This document shows positions 17,172-26,498 of a DNA stretch of 42,810 bases, piece by piece. Source of the DNA: Raineya orbicola. GTDB taxonomy: Bacteria > Bacteroidota > Bacteroidia > Cytophagales > Thermonemataceae. The stretch covers positions 1-42,810 of the forward strand of contig NZ_NKXO01000031.1 of NCBI RefSeq assembly GCF_002843425.1. Reading direction: 5' to 3'. Each line of letters opens with the position of its first letter. The first letter of the stretch is position 1. The position numbers and the translations under genes are program-made. The notes beneath the pieces are model-generated. The model had not been told where the DNA came from and searched no databases. It was given only the letters and a program-made list of their open reading frames with translations.

Positions 17172-17360
17172 TCAAGGTTTTTCATTTTGTTTTTTGAAAC
17201 CATAAGGACAATGTTTGCAACCGCTCTGGCAACAATACCCCCGTTTGAGATGATATTTTTCCGTAAAAACCATAAGTCCTTGTTCGTTGTAGTAGTAGTC
17301 GTCTGCTTCAAGCGTAGGTAGATTGTTTGTTTTTTTCTTTCCGAAGTATGAAAACTCCAT
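17172..17360 (-). CDS. DUF5522 family small Cys-rich protein
   Basis: 62 residues with the family's hallmark: DYYYNEQGLMVFTEKYHLKR, then GYCCQSGCKHCPYGF. The four cysteines (CC...C..C) look like a small metal site, but no function is established as far as I know. An overlapping frame in the same region is not supported. The gene may head the minus-strand haem/cytochrome group, 62 bases upstream of the ccmD-like gene. Confidence 0.8.
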   Translation of the reverse strand: MEFSYFGKKKTNNLPTLEADDYYYNEQGLMVFTEKYHLKRGYCCQSGCKHCPYGFKKQNEKP

Positions 17361-17447
17361 AATTTTTGATAATTTTGCAAAAATATCAGTGTAACTCGTT
17401 TCAAACTTTCTTAATGAACATAATGTAATACCAAAAAGTTTAATTTT

Positions 17448-18683
17448 ATGACAACTACCACGCTCATTTCAACGCAAGAGGCTATCGCATTAGAGGAACG
17501 TTATGGAGCTCACAACTATCACCCCATTCCTGTGGTACTGGCACGCGGGGAAGGCATTTTTCTTTGGGACGTTGAGGGCAAAAAATATTTTGATTTTCTT
17601 TCAGCATATAGTGCTGTCAATCAGGGGCATTGCCACCCTCGTATTATATCAGCTCTTATTGAACAGGCTCAAACGCTTACGCTTACTTCAAGGGCTTTTC
17701 ATAACGATAAATTGGGCTTGTGTGAAAAGTATATGGCAGAGTATTTCGGCTACGATAAAGTGCTAATGATGAACTCAGGAGCCGAAGCCAACGAAACTGC
17801 TCTCAAACTTGCTCGTAAGTGGGGCTATCAGAAAAAAGGTATTCCTGAAAATCAGGCGGTTATTGTAGCCGTACAACGCAATTTCCACGGCAGAACACTT
17901 GCAATTGTTTCGGCTTCTACCGATAAAACAGCTACTCGCGATTTTGGTCCTTTTATGCCCGGTTATCAGATTATTCCTTACAACGATACCGAGGCTTTGG
18001 AAAAAGCCCTTCAAAATCCGAATGTATGCGGCTTTTGGGTAGAACCTATTCAAGGCGAGGCAGGCGTGTTTGTGCCTGATGAAGGCTATCTTGCCAAATC
18101 TGCCGAACTTTGCAAAAAATACAACGTACTACTAATGATAGACGAAGTACAAACAGGTATGGGCAGAACAGGCAAATTGCTTGCTTCACATCACGAAAAT
18201 GTGCGTCCTGATATACTTATTTTGGGCAAAGCTCTTTCTGGCGGGGTGTATCCTATTTCGGCGGTGCTCGCTGATGATGAAGTAATGCTTTGCATAAAAC
18301 CGGGCGAACACGGCTCTACTTTCGGCGGAAATCCGCTGGCTTGTGCCATAGCAATGACTGCCTTGCAGGTTATTAAAGATGAAAAACTACCCGAAAATGC
18401 CGAAAAAATGGGTATCATCTTCCGCAAGCGTATGCAAGAACTGATGCAACGTTACCCCGAAAAAATTAGTGCTGTACGGGGCAAAGGGCTTCTCAATGCA
18501 GTAGATATCAAAGAAAAAGACGGCAAAACCGCTTGGGATTTGTGCATCTTGATGAAAGAAAAAGGTGTCCTTGCCAAACCCACTCACGGCGATAAAATTC
18601 GCTTTGCTCCTCCGCTCATTATCAATGAAGAGCAAATGAATGAGGCTTGCGATATTATTGCCGAAGCAGTAGCAGAATATTGA
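17448..18683 (+). CDS. rocD: Ornithine--oxo-acid aminotransferase
   Basis: 411 residues, class III PLP aminotransferase. Motifs: [56 protein letters not shown], the [11 protein letters not shown] loop, and [10 protein letters not shown] with the PLP lysine K261, then [13 protein letters not shown]. Ornithine aminotransferase converts ornithine and 2-oxoglutarate to glutamate semialdehyde and glutamate, linking arginine breakdown to proline and glutamate. The [12 protein letters not shown] block and length favour RocD over acetylornithine aminotransferase. It is monocistronic, or read into the restriction-modification genes 43 bases downstream. Confidence 0.92.
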   Translation: MTTTTLISTQEAIALEERYGAHNYHPIPVVLARGEGIFLWDVEGKKYFDFLSAYSAVNQGHCHPRIISALIEQAQTLTLTSRAFHNDKLGLCEKYMAEYFGYDKVLMMNSGAEANETALKLARKWGYQKKGIPENQAVIVAVQRNFHGRTLAIVSASTDKTATRDFGPFMPGYQIIPYNDTEALEKALQNPNVCGFWVEPIQGEAGVFVPDEGYLAKSAELCKKYNVLLMIDEVQTGMGRTGKLLASHHENVRPDILILGKALSGGVYPISAVLADDEVMLCIKPGEHGSTFGGNPLACAIAMTALQVIKDEKLPENAEKMGIIFRKRMQELMQRYPEKISAVRGKGLLNAVDIKEKDGKTAWDLCILMKEKGVLAKPTHGDKIRFAPPLIINEEQMNEACDIIAEAVAEY

Positions 18684-18726
18684 AATTAAACAATCCTTGT
18701 TTGCTATTTCTATTTGCCTAAACTAT

Positions 18727-20352
18727 ATGCAGACAAATATATTTGGTGAAGTAGAATTAAAAAAATTAACTCTTGAACAAGCCGCAAGAAAAGCAAAAGT
18801 TTCAACAGCAACTATTCGTAATTGGATTAAGGCAGGCTATTTGGCAGTAGTTGGTAAAAGTCTAATTTCACAAGATTCGTTGGAAATCTTTTTGTCGGAG
18901 GTGGTAGGCAAAGAGAAATTAAATGCAAGAGCCAATAAGTTATCAAAAGACAAAAACATCTACACAATTGCAAAGGATATAAATTTCATAATTCAAAACA
19001 AACAAGGAGAGAGTATGGGCAAAGAATATGAAAATTCTTTGTCCGACTCTTACAGAAACAAAGAAGGCATCTATTATACGCCATCTTGGGTAGTGCAAGA
19101 TATGTTCAAGGGTATAAAAATACAGCAAAATTTTACTTTTTTAGACCCTTGTTGTGGCTCGGGTAATTTTATTGTGGAAGCAATCAGACAAGGTATCCGC
19201 CCCGAAAATGTTTATGGATTTGATACAGATGAAAACGCTGTTCTAATCACCAAACAGAGAATTAAAGAAGAATTTGGCTACGAGGCTACTAATATCAGAG
19301 TTGCAGATTTTTTGCAAGAAGCTCATTCATTGAGCAGAGAAAAAATAAGTTTTGACCTTATCTTTACCAATCCGCCTTGGGGAAAAAAAATTGAAAAAAA
19401 TAAAAAGGAAATATACGCCTCAATGTTTGAGTGCGGAAATAGCTTAGATACTACATCTTTATTTTTAGGAGCAAGCCTATTGCTATTAAAACCCAATGGT
19501 TGTTTAGGTTTTTTAACCCAAGAAGCATTTTTCAACATAGCTAACTTTGAGGACATCAGAAGGAAGGTTTTAACTAAAAAAATATTGCGATTGGTAGATT
19601 ATGGAAAAGTGTTCAAAGGATTGCTGACAAAAGCCCAAGCCATAATCCTTGAAAATAGCCCTTCGGATAATAACAATTTAATTGAATGTTGTAATGAAGA
19701 TAAAAACTTTCAAAGAACACAAAAATCCTTTACAATAACCCCTAAAAAGATATTTAATTTTTGGATTACCGAACAAGAAGCTCATCTGATAGAGCATTTA
19801 TATGCTATTACGCATATTACGCTGAAAAATAGAGCCGTTTGGGCGTTAGGGATTGTTACAGGTAATAACAAAAAATTTTGTACCAACCAACCCCAAGAAG
19901 GTTACATTCCTATCTACAAAGGTTCGGATATTACTAAAAAAGGCTTAAAAAGACCTACTACTTATATTTTGAACGATTTTTCTAAATTTCAACAAGTTGC
20001 CCCTTTGGAGTTGTATCAGGCACCAGAAAAAATTATTTATAGGTTTATCTCTACTGACTTGTGTTTTTATTGCGATACAGAGCAAAGTTATATTCTCAAT
20101 AGTGCCAATTTATTCATTCCGAAAGATATGCCTATCAATGCTCGCCAACTTACAGAGTTGCTAAATAGCGAAATGATCAACTGGCTTTTTAAGAAAATGT
20201 TTGCAACGCACAAAATTCTGCGTGGAGATTTAGAATTACTACCTATTCATTACGAGTATTTTTCAAAATATTCTGTTTTCTCCGAAAAATCTTACCTTGA
20301 TTACTTGCAAATTGCTAAAACCCCCAATGGAACTTACCAGCTTAAAAAATAG
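18727..20352 (+). CDS. Adenine-specific DNA methyltransferase with N-terminal helix-turn-helix (type II restriction-modification)
   Basis: The start is taken at the ATG at 18727 rather than the upstream TTG at 18697, giving 541 residues. The N-terminus (about 10-60) is an excisionase/MerR-like helix-turn-helix: LTLEQAARKAKVSTATIRNWIKAGYL. The methyltransferase core has motif X/Y-like GIYYTPSWVV, motif I DPCCGSGNF (about 140-148) and motif IV NPPW (N215-W218), typical of gamma-class N6-adenine methylases (TaqI/Eco57I-like). The last 200 residues are probably the target-recognition domain. Its 3' end overlaps the next gene, a candidate nuclease, by 26 bases. The HTH may let it regulate its own operon. 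Confidence 0.85.
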   Translation: MQTNIFGEVELKKLTLEQAARKAKVSTATIRNWIKAGYLAVVGKSLISQDSLEIFLSEVVGKEKLNARANKLSKDKNIYTIAKDINFIIQNKQGESMGKEYENSLSDSYRNKEGIYYTPSWVVQDMFKGIKIQQNFTFLDPCCGSGNFIVEAIRQGIRPENVYGFDTDENAVLITKQRIKEEFGYEATNIRVADFLQEAHSLSREKISFDLIFTNPPWGKKIEKNKKEIYASMFECGNSLDTTSLFLGASLLLLKPNGCLGFLTQEAFFNIANFEDIRRKVLTKKILRLVDYGKVFKGLLTKAQAIILENSPSDNNNLIECCNEDKNFQRTQKSFTITPKKIFNFWITEQEAHLIEHLYAITHITLKNRAVWALGIVTGNNKKFCTNQPQEGYIPIYKGSDITKKGLKRPTTYILNDFSKFQQVAPLELYQAPEKIIYRFISTDLCFYCDTEQSYILNSANLFIPKDMPINARQLTELLNSEMINWLFKKMFATHKILRGDLELLPIHYEYFSKYSVFSEKSYLDYLQIAKTPNGTYQLKK

Positions 20353-21061
20353 AATTATAGAAACTTTTACAGGCTCAATGCAAGAACTTGAAGATGTATT
20401 GCTAATGCTTGAAAATGATAAGGCTATTTTTCCATTCAACGAATACGAACTCTTAATTTGTACTCTAATTGAAAAAGGCGGGCTGACTCACCAACAATAT
20501 ATGGATTTGAGAACAGAATACATAAATGCTAATCCCAATTTATGGATTTTTGAAATAACTGCCCCCCGAGATTTTGGCGAAAAGTTTGCTCAAACGTATA
20601 TTCAAGGAATTTGCCCCAAACTGAAAAAACCCGATAAACAACTTGACCCCAACTACTCGGGAGACTACGATTTTTACTTAGATGGAATAAGGGTTGAGGT
20701 TAAGGCTTCAAGAGCTGTGGATAGTGATAGCCAAGAGCCTCTTTATATGAAAGCCCTTTCAAGAAACACTGAGAAAAACTTTTTAATGAACTTTCAGCAA
20801 TTGAAACCAGCTTGCTGTGATGTATTTGTGTGGCTTGCTGTTTTTAGAGACCAAATCGTTTTATGGGTAATGAGTAGTAAAGAGGTTATGGAAAGTCCGT
20901 TTTATTCCAAAGGACAACACAGAGGAAATAAAGGCAATGAAGGACAACTCCATATCCGCCAAGATAACATTCATTTCTTTAAGCAGTATGAACTCATAGA
21001 AGAGAGTTTAGAGAAAGCTATCAGAAAAGCCGCAGAAAGAAACCAAAGCAATCACCGATGA
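20327..21061 (+). CDS. Candidate type II restriction endonuclease (PD-(D/E)XK)
   Basis: The start is at the ATG at 20327 inside the methyltransferase 3' end; the TTG at 20297 is less likely. 244 residues. The middle carries a PD-(D/E)XK-like core: SGDYDFYLDGIRVEVKAS, with D113/D115 as the acidic position and E124-x-K126 as the ExK. Overlap with the DNA methyltransferase, same strand and comparable size all fit the cognate restriction enzyme. I cannot name a known enzyme or the recognition site from the sequence. The C-terminal half (WLAVFRDQIVLWVM) continues the beta-sheet pattern of such folds. Confidence 0.7.
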   Translation: MELTSLKNRIIETFTGSMQELEDVLLMLENDKAIFPFNEYELLICTLIEKGGLTHQQYMDLRTEYINANPNLWIFEITAPRDFGEKFAQTYIQGICPKLKKPDKQLDPNYSGDYDFYLDGIRVEVKASRAVDSDSQEPLYMKALSRNTEKNFLMNFQQLKPACCDVFVWLAVFRDQIVLWVMSSKEVMESPFYSKGQHRGNKGNEGQLHIRQDNIHFFKQYELIEESLEKAIRKAAERNQSNHR

Positions 21062-21085
21062 GGGAAATAAAACCTTTCAATCCTT

Positions 21086-22135
21086 ATGCCGAATAAAAAT
21101 CAACTGCTTCGTTATCTGATTATTGATGAACTTTTGCGTAACCGACAGCATTTATTCCCTACCAAAGAGCATATTCTCGCTACTATCCAAGAACGCACCG
21201 ATGCCACTTATTCGGTTTCTGCTTTTGAAAAAGACCTCAAAATTATGCGTGAGCAGTTCGGGGCTCCAATTGAATTTCATCATTTAGAAAGAGGTTACTT
21301 TTATGGCTACAAGCAAAAAGATAAAAAAGGACAAATCAGCTATGAGTTGGATAAGGAGTATCGTTTTATGTCTATTAGTCTTTCGCAAAAAGACCTTGTA
21401 GCCCTTAATTTCGCCGAATCTATTTTGCAAAGTTTCAAAAACAGCCAAATTTTTGAGGATTTCTCTGATGCCATCAACAAAGTATTAGATGCCGTAGAAG
21501 TGGGCAAACAACTCAAAGATACTACCCGCAAAATGCACAATTTTATTCAACCTGAAAACGCCGCTTACCCCGAAGGTAGAAAGTGGCTTGCAGATATTTT
21601 GTGGGCTATCAAGAATTACAAACAAATTCAATTTGACTACCAAAAGTTCTCTCAAAACGAAGCTGAAACACGAACTTTACACCCCTATTTGCTGAAAGAA
21701 TTTAAGGGGCGTTGGTATGTAATTGGCTACAACCCCGATAAAGAACGAATAGCTACTTTTGCTTTGGATAGAATAAAAACTCTGAAAATTAGCGATTTTA
21801 GTGTTCTTTATCCTGAAAAATTAGGCTTTGAGGCAGAAGATTTTTATCAAAACTGCTATGGAATTACTCGCTTGCCAAATGAGAAAATTGAGAAAATTGT
21901 ACTTTCTTTTTCGCCTTGGGTAGGGCATTACCTTAAAAGCAAGCCTTTGCATCACACGCAAAAAATTTTGATAGATACTGAACAGGAATTTTGCATTAGC
22001 CTGAAGCTGATTATCAACCCTGACTTGGTGAGCGAACTTTTGAGCTTTGGAAAAAACGTAAAGGTACTTGCTCCTGAAAGGCTACAAGCGATGATTAAAG
22101 AGGAGTTACAAAATACAATGGCATATTACTTTTGA
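21086..22135 (+). CDS. WYL-domain transcriptional regulator
   Basis: 349 residues. An N-terminal winged helix (about 5-60, RYLIIDELLRNRQHLFPTKEHILATI is the first half) is followed by a WYL domain at about 175-245 (IQFDYQKF, HPYLLKEFKGRWYVIGYN) and a C-terminal WCX-like extension. WYL regulators (BrxR/CapW type) commonly repress neighbouring defence genes and respond to nucleic-acid or nucleotide signals. It starts 24 bases after the candidate restriction endonuclease, so it is probably the controller of the restriction-modification genes. Its target is inferred from position only. Confidence 0.85.
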   Translation: MPNKNQLLRYLIIDELLRNRQHLFPTKEHILATIQERTDATYSVSAFEKDLKIMREQFGAPIEFHHLERGYFYGYKQKDKKGQISYELDKEYRFMSISLSQKDLVALNFAESILQSFKNSQIFEDFSDAINKVLDAVEVGKQLKDTTRKMHNFIQPENAAYPEGRKWLADILWAIKNYKQIQFDYQKFSQNEAETRTLHPYLLKEFKGRWYVIGYNPDKERIATFALDRIKTLKISDFSVLYPEKLGFEAEDFYQNCYGITRLPNEKIEKIVLSFSPWVGHYLKSKPLHHTQKILIDTEQEFCISLKLIINPDLVSELLSFGKNVKVLAPERLQAMIKEELQNTMAYYF

Positions 22136-22365
22136 ATAAAATGGCAAAAAACAACCAAAGAACCTTTTGTCCCTACTTGGAAAGGAGGGGGGAGTAAAAT
22201 CAAGTAATAATTTTGCGTATAAGTGAGTGGATAGTTTGTCATTTTTTCACTCTTGTAAGATTTATCAAATCTTTCAGAGGGCTAATACTTTCTATGTATG
22301 GTCTTTTAACTTTTGTATTTTCTTATCAACTTTATCCTATTTCTTTTCTCCTGCTTCTTAATTCC
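22136..22365. other. Non-coding gap between WYL regulator and CRISPR array
   Basis: 230 bases with no credible gene. It holds a G-rich block (aaaggaggggggagtaaaat, about 22179-22198) resembling the repeat at 7762-7795, then T/C-rich sequence running into the degenerate distal end of the array. No promoter or terminator was clearly recognised. Confidence 0.5.
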
Positions 22366-25300
22366 ATTTCAATTCCACAATGGTACGATATAAGAGTTGG
22401 TAGATAGTAATTAGTAGATAGTAGATAGATTTTAATTCTACAATAGTACGATTAAAAGCTACTCTCTACTCCCTACTATCATTTCAATTCCACAATGGTA
22501 AGACCAAAAGTCCTGTCTCCTGTCTCCTGCCTCTCCACAAATCCACATTTCAATTCCACAATGGTACGATTAAAAGTTTTACGGGCTTAACTTGTATAAA
22601 TTCCAAACTGATTTCAATTCCACAATGGTACGATTAAAAGAATCATATTACCTGCTCGGAAACTCTCATTTAAGAGATTTCAATTCCACAATGGTACGAT
22701 TAAAAGTACAGATTTAGGATAAAGGGGCAAACGACTTATTATGAAATTTCAATTCCACAATGGTACGATTAAAAGTAGAATTTATCTAAATAACAAAAAT
22801 TGATTTTCATTTCAATTCCACAATGGTACGATTAAAAGCAAAGAAAGTGGTAAGCACTAAAACAGACTTTGCAAAATTTCAATTCCACAATGGTACGATT
22901 AAAAGTGGAATATTATTAAATAACTGTCTTTGACTTTCGGATTTCAATTCCACAATGGTACGATTAAAAGTCCAAAGTAGTGTAATGCCTACAATAAAAT
23001 TTGAATTTCAATTCCACAATGGTACGATTAAAAGAGAAAAAAATTGATACAGCGCAACGATTCTTTTTGGTATTTCAATTCCACAATGGTACGATTAAAA
23101 GTACTGTAACTATGAATTTTCGTTTCTCAAACTTTATTTCAATTCCACAATGGTACGATTAAAAGATGCGTTTTTGCTTTTTAATTTTCGTATTTGAATA
23201 TTTCAATTCCACAATGGTACGATTAAAAGAACGCAAAAGTACAAGAGCTAATTGTTAAGCAAGAGCATTTCAATTCCACAATGGTACGATTAAAAGTGTG
23301 CCGTGTAAAGCCTCGTAAAGAGCTTTGTTTATTTCAATTCCACAATGGTACGATTAAAAGCAAAAAACAAAAGAAGCTATTAAATACGCTTACTAATTTC
23401 AATTCCACAATGGTACGATTAAAAGTTACAAGTATAAGCAAAACGCAGACGGCAAAATTTATTTCAATTCCACAATGGTACGATTAAAAGAGCACGTTAG
23501 TTTCTACCTCCAACTTTCCGTCTAAATTTCAATTCCACAATGGTACGATTAAAAGCACCACGCTCGCCCAAACCAAAAACCTGCCACAATATTTCAATTC
23601 CACAATGGTACGATTAAAAGTCTTTTTTAAGAACGCATAAACACCGTTTAAGCCTTTTATTTCAATTCCACAATGGTACGATTAAAAGGAAATGAGTTGG
23701 CTTTTGTACGAATTGCAAGAAAAGATTTCAATTCCACAATGGTACGATTAAAAGAGAGGATTGCATTTTGGACACAAAAGAAAAAATAATTTCAATTCCA
23801 CAATGGTACGATTAAAAGTGTTTGCATAAGAAAAATAGAGAATGAATATTTTAATTTCAATTCCACAATGGTACGATTAAAAGAGAACGCCGTTTCGGCT
23901 CTTTTGCACGCCGAAACGTTATTTCAATTCCACAATGGTACGATTAAAAGGATTCAAAAGGGATGGCTCATCCCATTTGTATCATTGGGTATTTCAATTC
24001 CACAATGGTACGATTAAAAGCTTGCACATTTGTTTCTGCGACGTTTTCTGTTTCTGATTTCAATTCCACAATGGTACGATTAAAAGCTGCCCCCGCTCTG
24101 TTAAAAACAGACGCCTGCAAAATAACATTTCAATTCCACAATGGTACGATTAAAAGTAGAAAAACTCTACAAATGTCTCTTCATATCCGAGAAAATTTCA
24201 ATTCCACAATGGTACGATTAAAAGTATTTAACAAATTAAAAAATACTCCTCGTTTCAAAGATTTCAATTCCACAATGGTACGATTAAAAGGAAAGCATCT
24301 ACGAAATTAACGACACGATTGAAAAAATATTTCAATTCCACAATGGTACGATTAAAAGGCAAAATAGAGATGACGTCTCTAATATGAAACAAGTCAAATT
24401 TCAATTCCACAATGGTACGATTAAAAGTAATGTTCCACGTAAAAAATATAAAAAAACAAGTTAATTTCAATTCCACAATGGTACGATTAAAAGCCTACCA
24501 CTTCATCTCATCAACGTACAAAATAGAGATTTCAATTCCACAATGGTACGATTAAAAGACAAAGATGACGTGTCTAGGATGAGACAAGTAAAATTTCAAT
24601 TCCACAATGGTACGATTAAAAGAGCTTCTAAAATTCCGACAATATTCGCATCTTTCGTATTTCAATTCCACAATGGTACGATTAAAAGGAGGATACGTAG
24701 TACAGGTTGATGTAGTTATGTAATTTCAATTCCACAATGGTACGATTAAAAGGCTTGTGCGTTGCTTCGCTTACGCAAAAAAAAGTAATTTCAATTCCAC
24801 AATGGTACGATTAAAAGAAGGCAAGGCAGAAAAATTTCATTTGAAATATTATATTTCAATTCCACAATGGTACGATTAAAAGAAGGCACGTGGCAAGATT
24901 ACGTGTTAGAGGTTAGAACATTTCAATTCCACAATGGTACGATTAAAAGCCAAGAAGCCAAATCAATTCAAAACGAAATAAAAATTTCAATTCCACAATG
25001 GTACGATTAAAAGTATTGGAGCAATGAGAATGATGCCAAAAAAAAGGACATTTCAATTCCACAATGGTACGATTAAAAGCCCCATTTCAAGTGAAAGTCC
25101 TTCGCCCCGCTAACGATTTCAATTCCACAATGGTACGATTAAAAGCGTTTGCACTTTCCGGTTGACCTACTGAAAACAGATTTCAATTCCACAATGGTAC
25201 GATTAAAAGTAAAATCAAGTTTGTCGTGGTTTAGTTCTTTTTGTTGATTTCAATTCCACAATGGTACGATTAAAAGCAAAGTTGGAGATAATAGACGTTG

Positions 25301-25866
25301 AACATAACCAAAAATTTCAATTCCACAATGGTACGATTAAAAGAGCCTTTAGGGATTAAAAATATGGACTTGAAAAAAATTTCAATTCCACAATGGTACG
25401 ATTAAAAGAATTGCTTCACTAGGTAAGCAATAACTTCAACGTCATTTCAATTCCACAATGGTACGATTAAAAGTAAACGTCCCGTTTTGAGTAAATCCGA
25501 TTACATCATTTCAATTCCACAATGGTACGATTAAAAGTTTTGCCAATTGTCCTTACTAAAATTATATATACCATTATTTCAATTCCACAATGGTACGATT
25601 AAAAGCAAATACCGCCGACGACTTTGTCAAAATTTGTCAAATTTCAATTCCACAATGGTACGATTAAAAGCAATAAACGTCCCGTTTTGAGTAAATCCGA
25701 TTATATCATTTCAATTCCACAATGGTACGATTAAAAGATAAAGACAATGGCTCAACTGATTTGACACGGACAATTTCAATTCCACAATGGTACGATTAAA
25801 AGAATAATTAAGCTAACCCCATACCTTTTTAGCGTAATTTCAATTCCACAATGGTACGATTAAAAG
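22366..25866 (-). CRISPR. CRISPR array, 54 repeats of 30 bp and 53 spacers, transcribed right to left
   Basis: On the plus strand each repeat begins atttcaattccacaatggt and ends acgattaaaag. The reverse complement ends in ATTGAAAT, the usual 3' tag of type I-B/III repeats, so the array should be transcribed on the minus strand. The first repeats at the left (22366-22395, 22429-22458, 22481-22510) are mutated; repeats from 22547 to the last (25837-25866) look uniform. Most spacers are 33-40 bp; the one at 22459-22480 is only 22. Degenerate repeats at the left and a leader at the right agree with this orientation. Same-strand neighbours are csx20, card1 and the csm genes. Confidence 0.98.
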
Positions 25867-25881
25867 GCGTTATTTTCGTTG

Positions 25882-25913
25882 TAAAGGTATGCGAAAGAAA
25901 TGAAATTTCCAAA
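25882..25913 (-). promoter_or_regulatory. Candidate array promoter
   Basis: Read on the minus strand: TTTG at 25913-25910, 20 bases, then TACCTTTA at 25889-25882, one base off the Bacteroidota -7 consensus TAnnTTTG. Transcription would begin near 25876, about 10 bases before the first repeat. Spacing and place are good; not tested. Confidence 0.5.
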
Positions 25914-25940
25914 TTTTTTTTGAAAAATTTTTACAAAAAA

Positions 25941-25984
25941 GTCGTCGATCTCCAATCATAGGATTTTCCCTGGAGATCGACGAC
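25941..25984. repeat. Leader inverted repeat, 14-bp perfect arms
   Basis: Arms gtcgtcgatctcca (25941-25954) and its exact complement (25971-25984) flank a 16-base loop. The outer octamer TCGACGAC recurs as a direct copy at 26067-26074 (tcgacgacttgc versus tcgacgactcgc). It could form a cruciform or RNA hairpin, or bind a dimeric protein such as a regulator or an integration factor. Confidence 0.8.
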
Positions 25985-26099
25985 TCGCTGAAAATCAGGA
26001 TATTAAGCCATTTTTAGGGCTAAAATTAGCTATACTAAATAAGCACAGTATACTTCTGAACAGTGTTCGACGACTTGCAAATAATTAAGCATCTCATTA

Positions 26100-26498
26100 T
26101 CAGTGATTTATTAATTTTTCATATTTTCTAAACCTACAATGTCTAAAAATTCGTTCAACCCTGATGTGTTCCCCTTCTCGTGTCTCTTGGGCTACTCTTT
26201 GCGTAGTGCCATACAAAGGTATTAGCCCTTTTTTCCAACACCATTGCACCACCAAAACTACTGCCCCATAATCGCCCTGTACTAAAACATAATCGTTTGG
26301 CGTAGCATTTTTCTGCAAAAAATCAAAAATAACCTCCAGACTTTCCCTAATTTGGATAACTTCGGGATTAACATTGCTCCAAATAGTTTGTAAATTATCA
26401 GGCAAATACCATATTTCCCTGATGCCCCAATCTTTTCGTAGCTCTGTTTCTTGTTGCTCGGTGAGCTTGTGCGAAAAAAGCAAAAATATTTTAGCCAT
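26100..26498 (-). CDS. csx20: CRISPR-associated protein Csx20 (predicted ring nuclease)
   Basis: 132 residues. The sequence MAKIFLLFSHKLTEQQE, WYLPDNLQTIWSNVNP, NDYVLVQGDYGAVVLVVQW and LIPLYGTTQRVAQETREG fits the Csx20 family, a small protein with a CARF-like Rossmann fold found beside type III CRISPR systems. Csx20 has been proposed to degrade cyclic oligoadenylate and so switch off CARF effectors. The start codon lies inside the 3' end of card1 (8-base overlap), so the two proteins are probably made together. Substrate and catalytic residues are not evident from sequence alone. Confidence 0.8.
   Translation of the reverse strand: MAKIFLLFSHKLTEQQETELRKDWGIREIWYLPDNLQTIWSNVNPEVIQIRESLEVIFDFLQKNATPNDYVLVQGDYGAVVLVVQWCWKKGLIPLYGTTQRVAQETREGEHIRVERIFRHCRFRKYEKLINH

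Larger units (their letters stand above)
25867..26099 (-). promoter_or_regulatory. CRISPR leader region
   Basis: 233 AT-rich bases between the newest repeat and csx20, with no gene. It holds a minus-strand promoter candidate next to the array, a 14-bp perfect inverted repeat at 25941-25984, and three copies of TCGACGAC or its complement (25941, 25977, 26067). Leaders carry the array promoter and the signals that direct Cas1-Cas2 to insert new spacers at the first repeat. Confidence 0.75.

Noticed and set aside
18697-18726. Longer methyltransferase starting at TTG 18697
   Set aside because: The extra residues add nothing conserved, and the ATG at 18727 places the HTH at a normal distance.
22213-22407. 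A 64-residue open frame before the array
   Set aside because: Runs into the first degenerate repeat, is hydrophobic low-complexity, and has no support.
22577-22610. Possible self-targeting spacer: shares cttgtataaattcc with card1 (near 27087-27100)
   Set aside because: Only 14 of 34 bases match, AT-rich, with no extension on either side; likely chance.
23281-24476. Open frames inside the CRISPR array with repeated FNSTMVRLK peptides
   Set aside because: They are translations of the CRISPR repeat, open because the repeat has no stop in those frames.
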